A stretch of 64,000 bases of DNA from Flavobacterium cyclinae (GCF_021172145.1 NZ_CP089095.1:2852001-2916000); one strand, 5' to 3'. Counted from the stretch's first letter, positions 34,809-46,429 are shown. The notes: generated by a model not told the origin, from the letters alone. Numbers and translations are program-made.

Positions 34809-36197
34809 TTATTTATTCATTTCAGTAAAATATTTATAGAATAACGGAATTGTTTCAATACCTTTTAAGTAATTGAAAACCCCAAAATGTTCATTTGGCG
34901 AATGAATAGCATCTGAATCCAATCCAAATCCCATTAATATAGTTTTACTCTTTAATTCTTTTTCAAATAAAGCCACAATAGGAATACTTCCTCCTGAACG
35001 AACAGGAATTGCTGGTACACCAAATGTTTCGGTATAGGCTTTATTGGCGGCTTGGTATCCAACACTATCAATTGGAGTAACATACCCTTGTCCACCATGA
35101 TGAGGCGTTACCTTAACTTTTACTGATTTAGGTGCAATGCTTTCAAAATGATTTTTGAATAATTCAGTTATTTCTTCCCAATCTTGATTTGGTACTAAAC
35201 GCATAGATATTTTAGCAAATGCTTTACTTGCAATTACTGTTTTAGCACCTTCACCTGTATAACCACCCCAAATTCCATTAACATCTAATGTAGGGCGAAT
35301 CGAGTTTCGCTCGTTAGTTACATAACCCGCTTCGCCATGAATATCTTCAATATCCAACGCTTTTTTATAATTTTCTAATGAAAAGGGTGCTTTTGCCATT
35401 TCAGCTCTTTCAGCAGCAGACAATTCTTCAACCTTGTCATAAAACCCTGGAATGGTAATGTGATTGTTTTCATCATGTAAGGAAGCAATCATCTTTGTTA
35501 ATATATTGATTGGATTTGCTACAGCTCCACCATATAATCCCGAATGTAAATCGCGATTTGGCCCTGTAACTTCTACTTCAACATAACTTAAACCTCTTAA
35601 TCCAGTTGTAATGGATGGTTGCTGATTAGAAATCATTCCCGTATCAGAAATTAAGATTACATCATTAGCTAATTTCTCCTGATTTCTTTCAACAAACCAA
35701 CCCAAACTTTTTGAACCTACTTCTTCTTCACCTTCAATCATGAACTTAACATTACATGGCAAACAATTGTTTTGAATCATATATTCAAAAGCTTTCACAT
35801 GCATGTACATTTGGCCTTTATCATCGCATGCTCCACGAGCAAAAATGGCTCCTTCAGGATGAATTTCTGTAGTTTTAATTACAGGCTCAAAAGGTGGCGA
35901 AGTCCATAATTCCATTGGATCTGGTGGTTGCACATCATAATGTCCATAAACTAAAACTGTTGGTAAGTTTTTGTCGATTATTTTTTCTCCATAAACAATA
36001 GGATAACCTGGTGTTTCGCAAAGTTCTACAAAATCGCAACCTGCTTTCTCTAGACTTGCCTTAACAGCTTCAGCAGTTAAAACAACATCATGAGCATAAG
36101 CACTATCTGCACTAACAGATGGAATTTTTAAAAGTTCGATTAATTCATTTAAAAAGCGTTCTTTATTTTCTTGAACGTATTGTTTTATATTGTCCAT
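34809..36197 (-). CDS. M20 family dipeptidase
   Basis: This 462-residue metallopeptidase has the M20 metal-binding motifs: VLVYGHYDVQPP (His and Asp), GACDDKGQ (bridging Asp) and IEGEEEVGS (catalytic Glu and metal Glu), plus the lid dimerisation domain beginning near TGPNRDLHSG and the late GGSIPIV segment. It matches the cytosolic nonspecific dipeptidase/carnosinase-like subgroup that cleaves dipeptides with two zinc or manganese ions. No signal peptide is present, so it is cytoplasmic and probably finishes peptide breakdown. Confidence 0.94.
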   Translation of the reverse strand: MDNIKQYVQENKERFLNELIELLKIPSVSADSAYAHDVVLTAEAVKASLEKAGCDFVELCETPGYPIVYGEKIIDKNLPTVLVYGHYDVQPPDPMELWTSPPFEPVIKTTEIHPEGAIFARGACDDKGQMYMHVKAFEYMIQNNCLPCNVKFMIEGEEEVGSKSLGWFVERNQEKLANDVILISDTGMISNQQPSITTGLRGLSYVEVEVTGPNRDLHSGLYGGAVANPINILTKMIASLHDENNHITIPGFYDKVEELSAAERAEMAKAPFSLENYKKALDIEDIHGEAGYVTNERNSIRPTLDVNGIWGGYTGEGAKTVIASKAFAKISMRLVPNQDWEEITELFKNHFESIAPKSVKVKVTPHHGGQGYVTPIDSVGYQAANKAYTETFGVPAIPVRSGGSIPIVALFEKELKSKTILMGFGLDSDAIHSPNEHFGVFNYLKGIETIPLFYKYFTEMNK

Positions 36198-36217
36198 TGT
36201 GATTGTTTGATAATGTT

Positions 36218-36225
36218 CAAAAATA
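36218..36225 (-). promoter_or_regulatory. -7 box of the M20 dipeptidase gene
   Basis: The minus strand reads TATTTTTG (TAnnTTTG), 20 nt upstream of the ATG at 36197. Confidence 0.55.
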
Positions 36226-36251
36226 CAAAATTGATTTCAATTGAAATAAAA

Positions 36252-36281
36252 AAAGCCCAATCTTTAATAAGATTGGGCTTT
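36252..36281 (-). terminator. Terminator of the 2,153-residue protein gene
   Basis: A 12-bp perfect stem (AAAGCCCAATCT/AGATTGGGCTTT) with a 6-nt loop is followed by a run of seven T on the minus strand, 18 nt past the stop codon. Confidence 0.87.
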
Positions 36282-36299
36282 AACAACTTATATTTATTA

Positions 36300-39200
36300 T
36301 TAATAAATAATTTTTTTCGTAACAACAACACCATTAGATAATGTAACTTGAACTATTAACGGCACTGTGTTTTTCTGTAATGAAGAAATTTCAAATGTTC
36401 TTGCATTAATTTCTCTTTGAACTAATAAATCTTGACCTAAAACATTGTGAACATGTACACTTTGGATAGTGTCTTTTAAGGCATGAATCGAAATTGTATT
36501 AGAAGCTGTAATTAATACATTTGAATTCAATTCAAAATCCTCATTACTTAATGTCTCATTAGTATATCGCAATACAAATCTTGAATTATGAATTCCATCA
36601 TTAGCAATAAAATTATATGGTGCTATTTTCAAATCATGAATTACACCTAAATCTTTATCTTCTATATAGATATTTTGATTAGCACTAAATAATCCATCAA
36701 CTTCAGCAAGAGCAAGTGTATAATCCCCCGAAACATTGGTTTTAAATCCTAATGGAACTTTGTCCTCAGTATCAAATGGTAGCGCTCTTCCTTGAATAGT
36801 CATAATGTTATTTTCATCAATTAAAGAATAAAAGTTTTGAGCTGATTTATAACCAGTAGTAGCATCAAACATTCTATCTTTCTCTTGAGTTGCCCCTTCA
36901 ACATAAGCAACCAACGTGCGTATTGTTTGACTTGGAGTAACTAAATCTAACCAAATTCTGTGACGTTCAACGTCTCCACCAACGGTATTATGAGACACAT
37001 TGTTTTCGCTTCTATAAAACTGACTATTAGAATATCCTTTATCACGCATTGCATTGTTAAATAAAGCCGTACTTGTTGTGGCAGTTCCAGAGTTCATTAA
37101 AACAAAGAAACTTTGTCCACCACCAATAACACTTAACGTACCACTTCCGCTTGTAGCTCCAGATCCATTAATTGCAATATAATCTGATGCTGTATAATTT
37201 GACACGAAATTATCATAAAACGGATCAGCAATAGCCGTACTTGGTAAGGTTCCATGAGTCCATAAGCGAACAAAACCATCTAATTCAGTGTTTGCTGCTA
37301 AGAATGAACCTATACTAATAGCTGATGGATAAGGATTTCCTAGTAAATTCCAGTTATCATCTGTATCTAATCGCATTACGCCGTTTGGTCCTACAGAACC
37401 TGCACCAATATCACTACCTCTTTTTATTGTAGGAGTATAAACTCCATTCCTTGGAACACCAATAAAGTTTCTAGACAGAACTCCTCTCATAATATAACCA
37501 ACAGCAGGTTGCATTAAAGTATTTGTAGCAGCTACCCAATTTCCTTGTCCTCCATTTGGATTTAACACATCTGGATTCCAAGTATAAATATATCCATTTG
37601 GTGTATTTACTCCATCTACTGGAGAAGACCAATAAACGTAATCTAAAGGAACTCCTGTTGTTGCTCTTCTATATGAAATGTTTCCAGTATTAACACCTAA
37701 GTCATTAATTTGAACTAAAGAACCATTATTCATTACATTTAAAGTACCGTTATTTGTAATATCATTTGTTACTTCTACATAATTGTTAGCCTGAATATCT
37801 AAAGTATAAGTAGCATTTACTAACAAACTACAACATTCAAAACTTCCATGTAATGCTGTATCATAATTTCCGTTAATCGTTGCAAATTTAGTTGCATCTG
37901 GAATACCATTACTCCAATCTGTTCCATTCCATGTTGTAGCATTTGTATCGGTAATTTTAACCGCATTAGTTGCTGAATAACATGTTACCGAATTCTCTCT
38001 TATTTGACAATAATATTGATAATTAATAACTCCAGAAATATCAGAAATTGATAAAGAAGCCGTTGTCGCTCCACTATAAATGCCACCATCAACAACAGCT
38101 GTCCATGTAGCACTACCCGGTGCTGCATAAAACCACTGATACGCTAATGGATTACTACCTACAAATCCTTCAGAACCAGAAGTTGTTAATGTAGCTGAAG
38201 TAGAAGCACAAGATGGTGTGTATGAAGGTTGTGTATTAACCGTTGGCGCTACACTAACTGGAGGAACTAAACCAGCACTAGGAATGCATTGTCCAGCAAC
38301 TAAAGGAGTTGTAGACCAATCAGCCGCAACATAAGTTGCTCTTGCGCTTAATGCTCCAGCATTTCTTACCATATAATATCCAGGGCCTGTAATGTATGCA
38401 TGTACATCATCAATAACAATCGTTCCAGCCGCATTTCTTAATTGAATTTGATCGTTTTCATTAAAACCAGCGGTTAAATCACCATTAGTTGCAGTTCCAC
38501 AACTAGCAGCATCAACTGTAATTACCCCTAATGCTCCAGGAGCAATTGTTCCTGATAAAATAGCATAGCTAGACATAGCTCCGCCATAATCTCCAGCTCT
38601 ATAAATGCTATAATCTGCTAAATTAACCGTTGTTGCAGTACCATTATATAATGTTATAAACCCACCATCACCTGATTGCTCATCGTGTAATTCATAAATT
38701 ATTAAATCAGTTGTTGAGACTCCTTCACATGAAGTAACATCTTGAGTTATTATTGTATAAGCATTATCAATATTACAAGGTTGTGTATCTTTTACCGATA
38801 ACATTCCTGTTGTAGCACCGGCAGGAATTATTGCTACAATTTGAGTTCCAGTATTTGAAACAATTGTTGCATTAACACCAGAGAAAGTTACAGTTGCGCC
38901 AGTTAGTCCAGTTCCATTAATCGTTACTTCTGTTCCTACTGGACCAGATGTTGGCGTAAATGTTGTAACTGTATGTGTTGGAATACAAGTATTAACAACT
39001 TCAATTGTGTAATCTTCTGTTGAACCATAAGTAAATGTTCCACAAGGAGAAATTGTACCTAAAGAACCTCCTTCTATTTGAACAATTCTCATTCTATAAT
39101 TTCCTACAGGTTGACCTCCAGGAACGTTAATTGTAAAGTTTTCAATAACATTACCACCAGAAACCGCAACAAGAACTGTTCCTATTGTTTCATTGGCATC

Positions 39201-42200
39201 TAGAAAATCACCATCGTTATTCCAATCAATCCAAACTCCTCCGGCCCCATCATATTGAGTACCATCATTACAATCTCCAAATTCAACTGAAACGGTATAA
39301 CTTCCTCCCACTTGTAAATCAGCACTCATAACGGTGTAGTTGTTTACTCCTGTTGTACAAGCGTTTGTTGTATTATTTGAAATCGAAGTAGAATATCCAA
39401 CTAAAGTAACGTTTTCAATTTCTGAATCTAAATTTGATGTTGCACCAGAAGTACAATAAGCAAGAGTTGGTGTACAACTAACCTCAACACCATTACTCCA
39501 ATTTAAATCGTTTCTAGTAAATATTTTAAAATAATAGGTTGTTCCATTTGTCAATCCTGTTATAGTAACAGATGTTCCTGTTCCTTTATAAACTGTAAAT
39601 CCACCATCAAAAGCAGTTCCTGAACCAAAAACGGAGTTATCTGTATAAGCCCCACCATTTCCTGATGGAATTGCCGTTGTAAATGTTCCATCTGTAGCAA
39701 AAACCAATACATTGTCACTACAACCTGCTGGAGCTGTCCAACTAACTGTAGCTGTACCATTTTCACAAACCGATGTAACTGCTCCTGTTACATTATTTGG
39801 AATAGCACTTTGAATTGTATGTGCATCATTTGCGTAAGCAGTTCCGGATTTATTTCCTGAAACAAAGGTTAAATCAGCCGTAGTAATTGCATCAACAACA
39901 ATTGTATTACTGGCTGTTCCAGTACAAGGAACATCAGTAGTTATAAAGAAATATCCAGTTGTTGCATCATTTATTAATTGCGTAAATCCTGTAAATGTAT
40001 GTGAACCTGGACCTAAAGTTAGTGTTTCACTATCTAGATTTGTGTCAGAGGCACTGTTAAAAGTTGCATCAGCTGAATACCACAATTTGAAATTGGTAAT
40101 ATTAGATGCTGCATATGTACCTGAAGTATTAAAAACTACATTGTTTAAAGTAGCATTAGCATTTGTTACTGCTAAATTAAATGCATACACAACATTATTA
40201 GTAGTTCCTTGTGTTATATTAGAAGCTGTAACTGCAGGATTAGATGAACTTAAAACAATACTTGGTGTTGCAAATCCATTACCTGTGATAGCAAAATCGT
40301 ATGGATTTTCATTAGAATCATCATTAACAATTGAAATAGTTGCATTTCTTGTCCCTACAGCTGAAGGATCGAATGTAACTTGAAAAGTTGTTGAAGCACC
40401 AGCCGCTACAGTTGCCGATGGAGCAGAAGTTACAGTAAAATCAGCAGCATTAGCACCTCCAATTGTAATAGTTCCAATATTTAATGTTGCAGTCCCTAAA
40501 TTTTGAATGGTAAATGTTTTTACAATAATACCTCCTGCAATGTCAGCTGATCCAAAATTAGTGTCATCGCCTACAATTGGTGTAGTGTCTCCGTCTAAAA
40601 TAGTAACACTGTTTCCTTGTACATTAATTTCTGGAGCTGCAGGCGCACATGAATTAGAGTGTACCCCTAAGTCAGAAATGTAATCTGTAGCATAACCTGT
40701 CCATTCTGAAGCAGGGTTAAAAGCATCTGCTCCATTTGCATCACCTATTTGAATAGCAAAATTTCTAACTAAAGTATTATCAGCTGTAGATTGAAGACCT
40801 GTTCCCCATTCAGTACCTGGGTCAGTTCCTATTTGACCAATAACATCTATAACCGCACCAGACTTTCTCAATGCAATAGCATCATCTCCTGTAAAAGTTA
40901 GTCCCCCAGAAGTTTGATTTGCAATAGCTAATATAGATGCATTTGCACTAGAATTAGAAACAACATGAGTTCCGTAAGCCAAAATAGTACCCGTTAATGC
41001 AACATTGCCTGAAGCGGTAGGATTTCCATTTGTGTAATAAGCTATATCATAACTTGATAGATTAATTGGAGCGGCTGTTGGGTTATAAATTTCTATTGCT
41101 TTATTGTTGCTACTTCCTTCAATATATTCTGAAATAAACAAATCCCCGCAATTTACTACAGGTGATGTTGCTTCTGCAGTTATAGCAAAATCGTAACTTG
41201 ATTCGTTACTATCATTATTTGAAATGGTAACCACATCATTAAATGTTGCCGCAGTTGCGCTATTGAAAGTCACCGTAAATGTTGTTGAACTTCCGGCAGT
41301 AATTGTTGTTGGTAATGTAATTCCACCTATAGTAAATACTGAACCAGTTGCTAAAGTAATATTTGAAACGGTTAAGTTTGATGTTCCCGTGTTTTGAATT
41401 GTATATGTCTTTACAATATTAGTAGATACGGTTGCACTTCCAAAATTAGTATCATCAGTTAAAGAAGGTGTTGCATCACCATCAACAATAGTAATACTAT
41501 TTCCTTGTACATTAATTTCTGGTGCAGAAACAGTTAAAACTCCATTTATATTTGAAGTACCATCCCAAAATCCTCCATTAAATCCTCCATATCTATAAGC
41601 CCCACTTCCTAATTGGAAACGAGAAGCATAATAATAGGTACCACCAGATAATAGTGAACCTATTTCTGCTTGATACTCATCATTATTTCCTGATTGTGCA
41701 TTAAAACTTGCAGCAACCCATGTCCAGCCTCCAGAGCTTGGGTCTGTGTTTGCTGTACTATACCCTATCCAACCTTGAATTCCAGCTCCTTGACCTGCAG
41801 GATCAGTGACCCCAGATTCATAAACTTGTGCATACACTGTATAAGTACCTCCTTCCGTTATTGAACCGCTAGCAGGCCATTGTACATTACACCAATCAAC
41901 AACAGATGGATTAACTGTTAAAACTCCGTTTACATTAGAACTACCATCCCAGAATCCTCCATTATATCCTCCGTATCTATATGGCCCTCCATTTAATTGA
42001 AAACGAGAAGCATAATAGTAAGTACCTGGCGCAAGAGCTGAACCTATATCTGCCACTAATTCATCATTATTACCTACTTGTGTATTAAAACTTGCAGCAA
42101 CCCATGTCCAACCTGCTGTACTTGGGTCTGTGTTAGCAGTGCTATATCCTATCCATCCTTGTATTCCTGTTCCTATTCCAGCTGCTTCAGTAACACCTGG

Positions 42201-42761
42201 CTCATATGCTTGAGCATACACATTAAATGTCCCACCTTGCGTAATAGTACCATTTGCTGGTGATTGAACATTACACCAATTAACTTCGTCAGTAGCAACA
42301 GCTTTTGTAATACTTACATCATCCATTGTTAAGTTAGAAGACCCTTTTGTGAAAGTCCATCGCACATATCTAGTAGTTGCTTGCAATGTATAAGGTCCTC
42401 TAGTTGTACAAGTTGTTGGAAGCCCTGCTGTTCCGGTTAAACTAACAACAGTACTATAGCTAATACCATCTGCAGACTCTTCAACTAATAAAACAGAAGT
42501 CGATGCAGCAGTATTAGATTTAACTACAAAACTTAATTGATCTGGAGCTGAATCAAAATTAACAATTTTTAAATTTCCAGTAGTGTCAAATCTTGCACCA
42601 TTATTACCTGAACAAGCAAAAGTTGTTAGATAAGACAATAAAGGCGTATCTGTCCATCCAGTTGGTGTAGAATTCCATAAAGTTCTTGTTACAGGCAAAA
42701 CAGCCTGCCCCCAACTCATAACTGAGGTAAATAATACAACAATAAATAATTTTAATTTCAT
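36300..42761 (-). CDS. Giant multidomain T9SS surface protein
   Basis: This 2,153-residue secreted protein starts with signal peptide [19 protein letters not shown]. Domains I can see, in order: a discoidin-like region; two repeats of about 125 residues at about 160-410 ([37 protein letters not shown]); a choice-of-anchor D domain ([12 protein letters not shown]); a lamin-tail domain at about 537-690 ([20 protein letters not shown]); a second anchor D domain; a fibronectin-like region; GEVED ([12 protein letters not shown], about 1104-1250); IPT/TIG ([19 protein letters not shown]); a second lamin-tail domain; an Ig-like segment; a T9SS sorting domain at about 2077-2153. No catalytic domain is evident. 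It is likely an adhesin or matrix protein. The ATG at 42761 is used because the upstream extension is not signal-like. Confidence 0.92.
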   Translation of the reverse strand: MKLKLFIVVLFTSVMSWGQAVLPVTRTLWNSTPTGWTDTPLLSYLTTFACSGNNGARFDTTGNLKIVNFDSAPDQLSFVVKSNTAASTSVLLVEESADGISYSTVVSLTGTAGLPTTCTTRGPYTLQATTRYVRWTFTKGSSNLTMDDVSITKAVATDEVNWCNVQSPANGTITQGGTFNVYAQAYEPGVTEAAGIGTGIQGWIGYSTANTDPSTAGWTWVAASFNTQVGNNDELVADIGSALAPGTYYYASRFQLNGGPYRYGGYNGGFWDGSSNVNGVLTVNPSVVDWCNVQWPASGSITEGGTYTVYAQVYESGVTDPAGQGAGIQGWIGYSTANTDPSSGGWTWVAASFNAQSGNNDEYQAEIGSLLSGGTYYYASRFQLGSGAYRYGGFNGGFWDGTSNINGVLTVSAPEINVQGNSITIVDGDATPSLTDDTNFGSATVSTNIVKTYTIQNTGTSNLTVSNITLATGSVFTIGGITLPTTITAGSSTTFTVTFNSATAATFNDVVTISNNDSNESSYDFAITAEATSPVVNCGDLFISEYIEGSSNNKAIEIYNPTAAPINLSSYDIAYYTNGNPTASGNVALTGTILAYGTHVVSNSSANASILAIANQTSGGLTFTGDDAIALRKSGAVIDVIGQIGTDPGTEWGTGLQSTADNTLVRNFAIQIGDANGADAFNPASEWTGYATDYISDLGVHSNSCAPAAPEINVQGNSVTILDGDTTPIVGDDTNFGSADIAGGIIVKTFTIQNLGTATLNIGTITIGGANAADFTVTSAPSATVAAGASTTFQVTFDPSAVGTRNATISIVNDDSNENPYDFAITGNGFATPSIVLSSSNPAVTASNITQGTTNNVVYAFNLAVTNANATLNNVVFNTSGTYAASNITNFKLWYSADATFNSASDTNLDSETLTLGPGSHTFTGFTQLINDATTGYFFITTDVPCTGTASNTIVVDAITTADLTFVSGNKSGTAYANDAHTIQSAIPNNVTGAVTSVCENGTATVSWTAPAGCSDNVLVFATDGTFTTAIPSGNGGAYTDNSVFGSGTAFDGGFTVYKGTGTSVTITGLTNGTTYYFKIFTRNDLNWSNGVEVSCTPTLAYCTSGATSNLDSEIENVTLVGYSTSISNNTTNACTTGVNNYTVMSADLQVGGSYTVSVEFGDCNDGTQYDGAGGVWIDWNNDGDFLDANETIGTVLVAVSGGNVIENFTINVPGGQPVGNYRMRIVQIEGGSLGTISPCGTFTYGSTEDYTIEVVNTCIPTHTVTTFTPTSGPVGTEVTINGTGLTGATVTFSGVNATIVSNTGTQIVAIIPAGATTGMLSVKDTQPCNIDNAYTIITQDVTSCEGVSTTDLIIYELHDEQSGDGGFITLYNGTATTVNLADYSIYRAGDYGGAMSSYAILSGTIAPGALGVITVDAASCGTATNGDLTAGFNENDQIQLRNAAGTIVIDDVHAYITGPGYYMVRNAGALSARATYVAADWSTTPLVAGQCIPSAGLVPPVSVAPTVNTQPSYTPSCASTSATLTTSGSEGFVGSNPLAYQWFYAAPGSATWTAVVDGGIYSGATTASLSISDISGVINYQYYCQIRENSVTCYSATNAVKITDTNATTWNGTDWSNGIPDATKFATINGNYDTALHGSFECCSLLVNATYTLDIQANNYVEVTNDITNNGTLNVMNNGSLVQINDLGVNTGNISYRRATTGVPLDYVYWSSPVDGVNTPNGYIYTWNPDVLNPNGGQGNWVAATNTLMQPAVGYIMRGVLSRNFIGVPRNGVYTPTIKRGSDIGAGSVGPNGVMRLDTDDNWNLLGNPYPSAISIGSFLAANTELDGFVRLWTHGTLPSTAIADPFYDNFVSNYTASDYIAINGSGATSGSGTLSVIGGGQSFFVLMNSGTATTSTALFNNAMRDKGYSNSQFYRSENNVSHNTVGGDVERHRIWLDLVTPSQTIRTLVAYVEGATQEKDRMFDATTGYKSAQNFYSLIDENNIMTIQGRALPFDTEDKVPLGFKTNVSGDYTLALAEVDGLFSANQNIYIEDKDLGVIHDLKIAPYNFIANDGIHNSRFVLRYTNETLSNEDFELNSNVLITASNTISIHALKDTIQSVHVHNVLGQDLLVQREINARTFEISSLQKNTVPLIVQVTLSNGVVVTKKIIY

Positions 42762-42819
42762 ATTTTTACAATTAAAATGATATGCTTGCATAATTTTTTT
42801 CAAAAATTAGAAAAGCCTA

Positions 42820-42827
42820 CAAAGATA
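42820..42827 (-). promoter_or_regulatory. -7 box of the giant T9SS protein gene
   Basis: The minus strand reads TATCTTTG (TAnnTTTG), 58 nt upstream of the ATG at 42761. Confidence 0.5.
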
Positions 42828-42881
42828 AATCATAATTTTTTGATTATGAAATATTTATTGCATTATTAAATTGTTAACGAA

Positions 42882-43379
42882 TTGAAAACTAATAAAACCT
42901 CATTTACCTTAAAAGAAATCTATACCAAGATGGAATATTATTGTTCTTATCAGGAGCGTTGTTATAAGGAAGTGGAAGAAAAATTATATTCTTTTTCGTT
43001 ATCAACTACTGAGAAAGAAACCGTATTAACTCATCTTATTGAAAATAACTTTATTAATGAAGAACGTTTTGCTCAAAGTTTTGCGCGTGGCAAACACAAT
43101 TATAAATTTTGGGGCAAAAATCGTATTGTAAATGAGTTGAAATTTCGGAATATCTCCTCTCGTCTTATAACGATAGCTTTGAAAGAAATTCCAGAAGAAA
43201 CTTATTTAGAAAACTTCCATCTATTAGCCGAAAAACATTGGAATAGCATTACCGAACGAAAAGGACAAAAAAAGAATAAAAAATTCGTCGATTTCTTGCT
43301 TAGAAAAGGCTATGAAACGAGTTTGATTTATGAGAAGCTGAAAGAGTTGGAAGCTGGGAGTTATTACTCCGAGATTTAA
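42882..43379 (+). CDS. recX: Regulatory protein RecX
   Basis: This 165-residue all-helical protein belongs to the RecX family that modulates RecA filaments. It shows the repeated three-helix pattern with CSYQERCYKEVEEKL, FINEERFAQSFARGKHNYKFWGKNRI and the third repeat FVDFLLRKGYETSLIYEKL. Translation likely starts at TTG 42882; the next Met (residue 17) would cut into the first helix. It stands alone, divergent from the giant surface protein gene. recA is not in the window. Confidence 0.93.
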   Translation: MKTNKTSFTLKEIYTKMEYYCSYQERCYKEVEEKLYSFSLSTTEKETVLTHLIENNFINEERFAQSFARGKHNYKFWGKNRIVNELKFRNISSRLITIALKEIPEETYLENFHLLAEKHWNSITERKGQKKNKKFVDFLLRKGYETSLIYEKLKELEAGSYYSEI

Positions 43380-43698
43380 AAAAATTATAAAGCTCTTTAT
43401 AGAACTTAACAAAACTTTAATCCTCTAATTTTGCATAATGTTACACAAATTTATTACACCGAGCTACACGGAGATTTTTTGAAGTGGATTGTGTTGAAAA
43501 GAGATACTCAGAGGCGTTTTACTTTTTTGATTTAAAAGATTTAAAGTGAATTGTTTATAGAAGGAATTGTCCCCTTGAGGGGACTTTAGGGGTGTAGTGA
43601 TGCTGATTTTACCACAGATTTTAAAATTTACTTTGCGTGACTTTGCGAAAAAACTTTGCATGGCTTTGCGTTAAAATATTTGTATCACAATAAAATCG
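43380..43698. other. Spacer between recX and thiL with repeat phrases
   Basis: The stretch of about 320 nt has no convincing gene. It contains a short hairpin with 6-bp arms (GTCCCC/GGGGAC, 43569-43584), the phrase CCACAGATT also seen at 63031, and clustered CTTTGCG words at 43631-43670. A 65-residue open frame on the minus strand is made of these repeats and is not accepted as a gene. Confidence 0.6.
43631..43670. repeat. CTTTGCG word cluster
   Basis: CTTTGCG occurs at 43631, 43641 and 43664 and CTTTGCA at 43654, within 40 nt. A related string (TTCGCGAAAAAACTTTGG) occurs at about 62040, so this looks like a diverged member of a dispersed intergenic repeat. Confidence 0.55.
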
Positions 43699-43706
43699 TA
43701 CTTTTG
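43699..43706 (+). promoter_or_regulatory. -7 box of the thiL promoter
   Basis: TACTTTTG matches TAnnTTTG, 14 nt before the thiL ATG. A TTTG at 43679-43682 may be the -33 box. Confidence 0.65.
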
Positions 43707-43720
43707 CAAAAAAATAATCC

Positions 43721-44767
43721 ATGTTAGAAGATAAAAATCAAAGCAGAACCAGTTTATCACAATTAGGTGAATTTGGCTTAATTGAACACTTAACAAAAAA
43801 CTTTACTGTTAGTCAGGAATCAACACTAAAAAGTATTGGTGACGATGCTGCAGTACTGAATTTTGGTGATAAAAAAGCGGTAATTTCGACTGATTTATTA
43901 GTGGAAGGCGTTCATTTTGATTTGGCTTACATGCCGTTAAAACACCTAGGATACAAAGCTGTTGTTGCGAATGTATCTGATATCTGCGCCATGAATGCTA
44001 CTCCAACCCAAATTACGGTTTCGGTAGCGGTTTCGAATCGTTTTCCTCTAGAAGCTTTGGAAGAATTGTTTGATGGCATAACGTTAGCCTCTAAAATTTA
44101 TAATGTAGATGTAATTGGTGGCGATACCACTTCTTCGCAAAAAGGGTTAATTATTAGTATTACTGCAATTGGTGAAGCAAATTCAGAAGATATTGTGTAT
44201 CGTAATGGTGCAAAAGAAAATGATTTGTTAGTAGTTTCGGGTGATATTGGGGCTGCTTACATGGGATTACAAGTTTTGGAACGCGAAAAACAAGTGTTTC
44301 AAGTGAATCCAAACAACCAACCCGTTTTAGACGATTACACGTATTTAATTGAACGTCAATTAAAACCAGAAGCTAGAACCGATATCAAAGAACTTTTAGC
44401 AAAATTAGAAGTAAAACCAACTGCCATGATTGATATTTCGGATGGTTTGTCGTCCGAGATTTTACATTTGTGTAAGCAAAGTAATGTAGGTTGTAATTTA
44501 TACGAAGAGAAAATTCCAGTTGATCCACAATTGATAAATGTGTGCGAAGAATTTAATTTAGATATTACCACTGTAGCATTAAGTGGTGGCGAAGATTACG
44601 AATTGCTTTTCACCATTAAAATGGAAGATTTTGATAAAATCAAAGGCAATCCAAATTTCACCGTAATTGGACACATGGTTGCCGCTACTGAAGGAAATCA
44701 TTTAATCACAAGAGCGAATACAAAGATTGCATTGAAAGCTAGAGGTTGGAATGCTTTGAGTGAGTAG
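43721..44767 (+). CDS. thiL: Thiamine-monophosphate kinase
   Basis: This 348-residue enzyme phosphorylates thiamine monophosphate to the active cofactor thiamine pyrophosphate. It has the PurM/AIR-synthase-like fold with SIGDDAAVLNFGDKKAVISTDLLVEGVHFD region motifs (GDDAAV, STDLLVEGVHFD), ANVSDICAMNATP, the metal-binding VIGGDTTSS and IDISDGLSSEI, and SGGEDYELLF near the end. No other thi genes or a TPP riboswitch are visible near it. Confidence 0.96.
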   Translation: MLEDKNQSRTSLSQLGEFGLIEHLTKNFTVSQESTLKSIGDDAAVLNFGDKKAVISTDLLVEGVHFDLAYMPLKHLGYKAVVANVSDICAMNATPTQITVSVAVSNRFPLEALEELFDGITLASKIYNVDVIGGDTTSSQKGLIISITAIGEANSEDIVYRNGAKENDLLVVSGDIGAAYMGLQVLEREKQVFQVNPNNQPVLDDYTYLIERQLKPEARTDIKELLAKLEVKPTAMIDISDGLSSEILHLCKQSNVGCNLYEEKIPVDPQLINVCEEFNLDITTVALSGGEDYELLFTIKMEDFDKIKGNPNFTVIGHMVAATEGNHLITRANTKIALKARGWNALSE

Positions 44768-44814
44768 TTTACAGTCGCAGTATTCAGTCGCAGTTTAAAA
44801 AGCTTTAGAGATAA

Positions 44815-44846
44815 AAACCCCGAATTTAAAATGAAATTCGGGGTTT
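44815..44846. terminator. Bidirectional terminator between thiL and glyS
   Basis: A 13-bp perfect stem (AAACCCCGAATTT/AAATTCGGGGTTT) with a 6-nt loop lies between the convergent gene ends at 44767 and 44884. Confidence 0.85.
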
Positions 44847-44883
44847 ACTTTTTACTTTGAGCTTTTTACTTTTTACTTCTCAA

Positions 44884-46425
44884 CTACATTTTCATCAACC
44901 AATTTCTCATCGAAACTTCATTATTGATAATATCGCGTAATGCTGAAATTTTCACTCTATCTTGTTGCATAGAATCTCTGTGACGGATAGTTACCGTTTC
45001 ATCTTCTAATGTTTGATGATCTACTGTAATACAGAATGGTGTTCCTAAAGCATCTTGTCTTCTGTAACGTCTTCCTACAGCATCTTTTTCGTCATACGCT
45101 ACATTGAAATCCCATTTCAAATCATCGATGATTTTACGTGCAACTTCTGGTAAGCCGTCTTTTTTTACCAATGGTAAAACAGCAGCTTTTGTTGGTGCTA
45201 AAACCGAAGGTAAACGTAAAACTGTTCTTGTAGAACCATCTTCTAACACTTCTTCTTGTAGTGATTTTGAGAAAACAGCTAAGAACATTCTGTCTAATCC
45301 CACCGAAGTTTCTACTACATAAGGCACATAGTTTTTGTTTTCTTCCGTGTCAAAATATTGTAATTTTTTACCTGAATATTGTTCGTGCGCTTTCAAATCG
45401 AAATCGGTTCTCGAGTGAATTCCTTCTAATTCTTTGAATCCGAATGGGAAGTTGAATTCGATATCGGCAGCTGCATTGGCATAATGTGCTAATTTTTCGT
45501 GGTCATGGAAACGATAATTTTCCTTTCCTAAACCAAGCGATTGATGCCAAGCTAAACGTGTCGTTTTCCAGTATTCGTACCATTTCATCTCTTCTCCTGG
45601 TTTTACGAAAAACTGCATTTCCATTTGTTCGAATTCGCGCATACGGAAGATAAATTGTCTAGCAACGATTTCGTTTCTAAAGGCTTTTCCGGTTTGAGCA
45701 ATTCCAAATGGAATTTTCATACGACCTGTTTTTTGAACATTTAAGAAATTTACGAAAATTCCTTGAGCCGTTTCTGGACGAAGGTATAAATCCATTGCGT
45801 TTTCAGCAGAAGCACCTAATTTAGTTCCGAACATTAAGTTGAATTGCTTTACATCGGTCCAATTTTTTGAACCGCTTTCTGGACAAGCAATTTCTAATTC
45901 TTCAATTAAAGCTTTTACATCGGCAAGGTTCTCTGTCTCTAAAGAACGCGCCATTCTTTCCAAAATTTCCTTCTTTTTAGACAAATATTCCATCACACGT
46001 GGATTGGTTGTTTTGTATTGCTCTTCATCAAAAGCAGCACCAAAACGCTCACGTGCTTTGTCGATTTCTTTTTGTGCTTTTTGATTTAATTTTTCGGCAT
46101 AATCCTCAATTAAAACATCGGCACGATATCTTTTTTTAGAATCTTTATTATCGATTAATGGATCGTTAAATGCATCAACGTGTCCAGAAGCTTTCCAAGT
46201 GGTAGGATGCATTAAAATTGCAGCGTCTAATCCTACAATATTTTCATGCATTTGCACCATCGATTGCCACCAATATTCGCGGATGTTTTTCTTTAACTCA
46301 ACACCATTTTGTGCATAGTCATAAACCGCACTTAAACCATCGTAAATTTCGCTTGACGGAAATATAAATCCGTATTCTTTTGCATGCGAAACTACATTCT
46401 TAAAAATATCATCTTGTTTTGCCAT
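44884..46425 (-). CDS. glyS: Glycyl-tRNA synthetase, single-chain type
   Basis: This 513-residue class II synthetase charges tRNA-Gly. It is the alpha2 type found in eukaryotes, archaea and some bacteria, not the alpha2beta2 bacterial form: it shows FIFPSSEIYDG near the N-terminus, DLYLRPETAQGIFVNF, motif 2 (FRNEIVARQFIFRMREFEQMEMQFF), motif 3-like VETSVGLDRMFLAV and the anticodon-binding domain ending in VTIRHRDSMQQDRVKIS. The gene symbol is glyS or glyQS depending on the naming used. The ATG is only 4 nt from the predicted -7 box. Confidence 0.96.
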   Translation of the reverse strand: MAKQDDIFKNVVSHAKEYGFIFPSSEIYDGLSAVYDYAQNGVELKKNIREYWWQSMVQMHENIVGLDAAILMHPTTWKASGHVDAFNDPLIDNKDSKKRYRADVLIEDYAEKLNQKAQKEIDKARERFGAAFDEEQYKTTNPRVMEYLSKKKEILERMARSLETENLADVKALIEELEIACPESGSKNWTDVKQFNLMFGTKLGASAENAMDLYLRPETAQGIFVNFLNVQKTGRMKIPFGIAQTGKAFRNEIVARQFIFRMREFEQMEMQFFVKPGEEMKWYEYWKTTRLAWHQSLGLGKENYRFHDHEKLAHYANAAADIEFNFPFGFKELEGIHSRTDFDLKAHEQYSGKKLQYFDTEENKNYVPYVVETSVGLDRMFLAVFSKSLQEEVLEDGSTRTVLRLPSVLAPTKAAVLPLVKKDGLPEVARKIIDDLKWDFNVAYDEKDAVGRRYRRQDALGTPFCITVDHQTLEDETVTIRHRDSMQQDRVKISALRDIINNEVSMRNWLMKM

Positions 46426-46429
46426 AGTG

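Noticed and set aside
36300..42761. Secreted nuclease call for the giant protein on the basis of its lamin-tail domains
   Set aside because: No endonuclease/exonuclease/phosphatase or other catalytic motif is visible.
43464..43661. Minus-strand open frame of 65 residues between recX and thiL
   Set aside because: It is translated from repeat phrases (it contains TPLKSPQGDN, a string typical of false frames over a flavobacterial intergenic repeat), has no promoter or ribosome signal and no recognisable fold.
43380..43720. TPP riboswitch upstream of thiL
   Set aside because: The conserved CTGAGA and ACCTGA-type elements of the THI box are absent.
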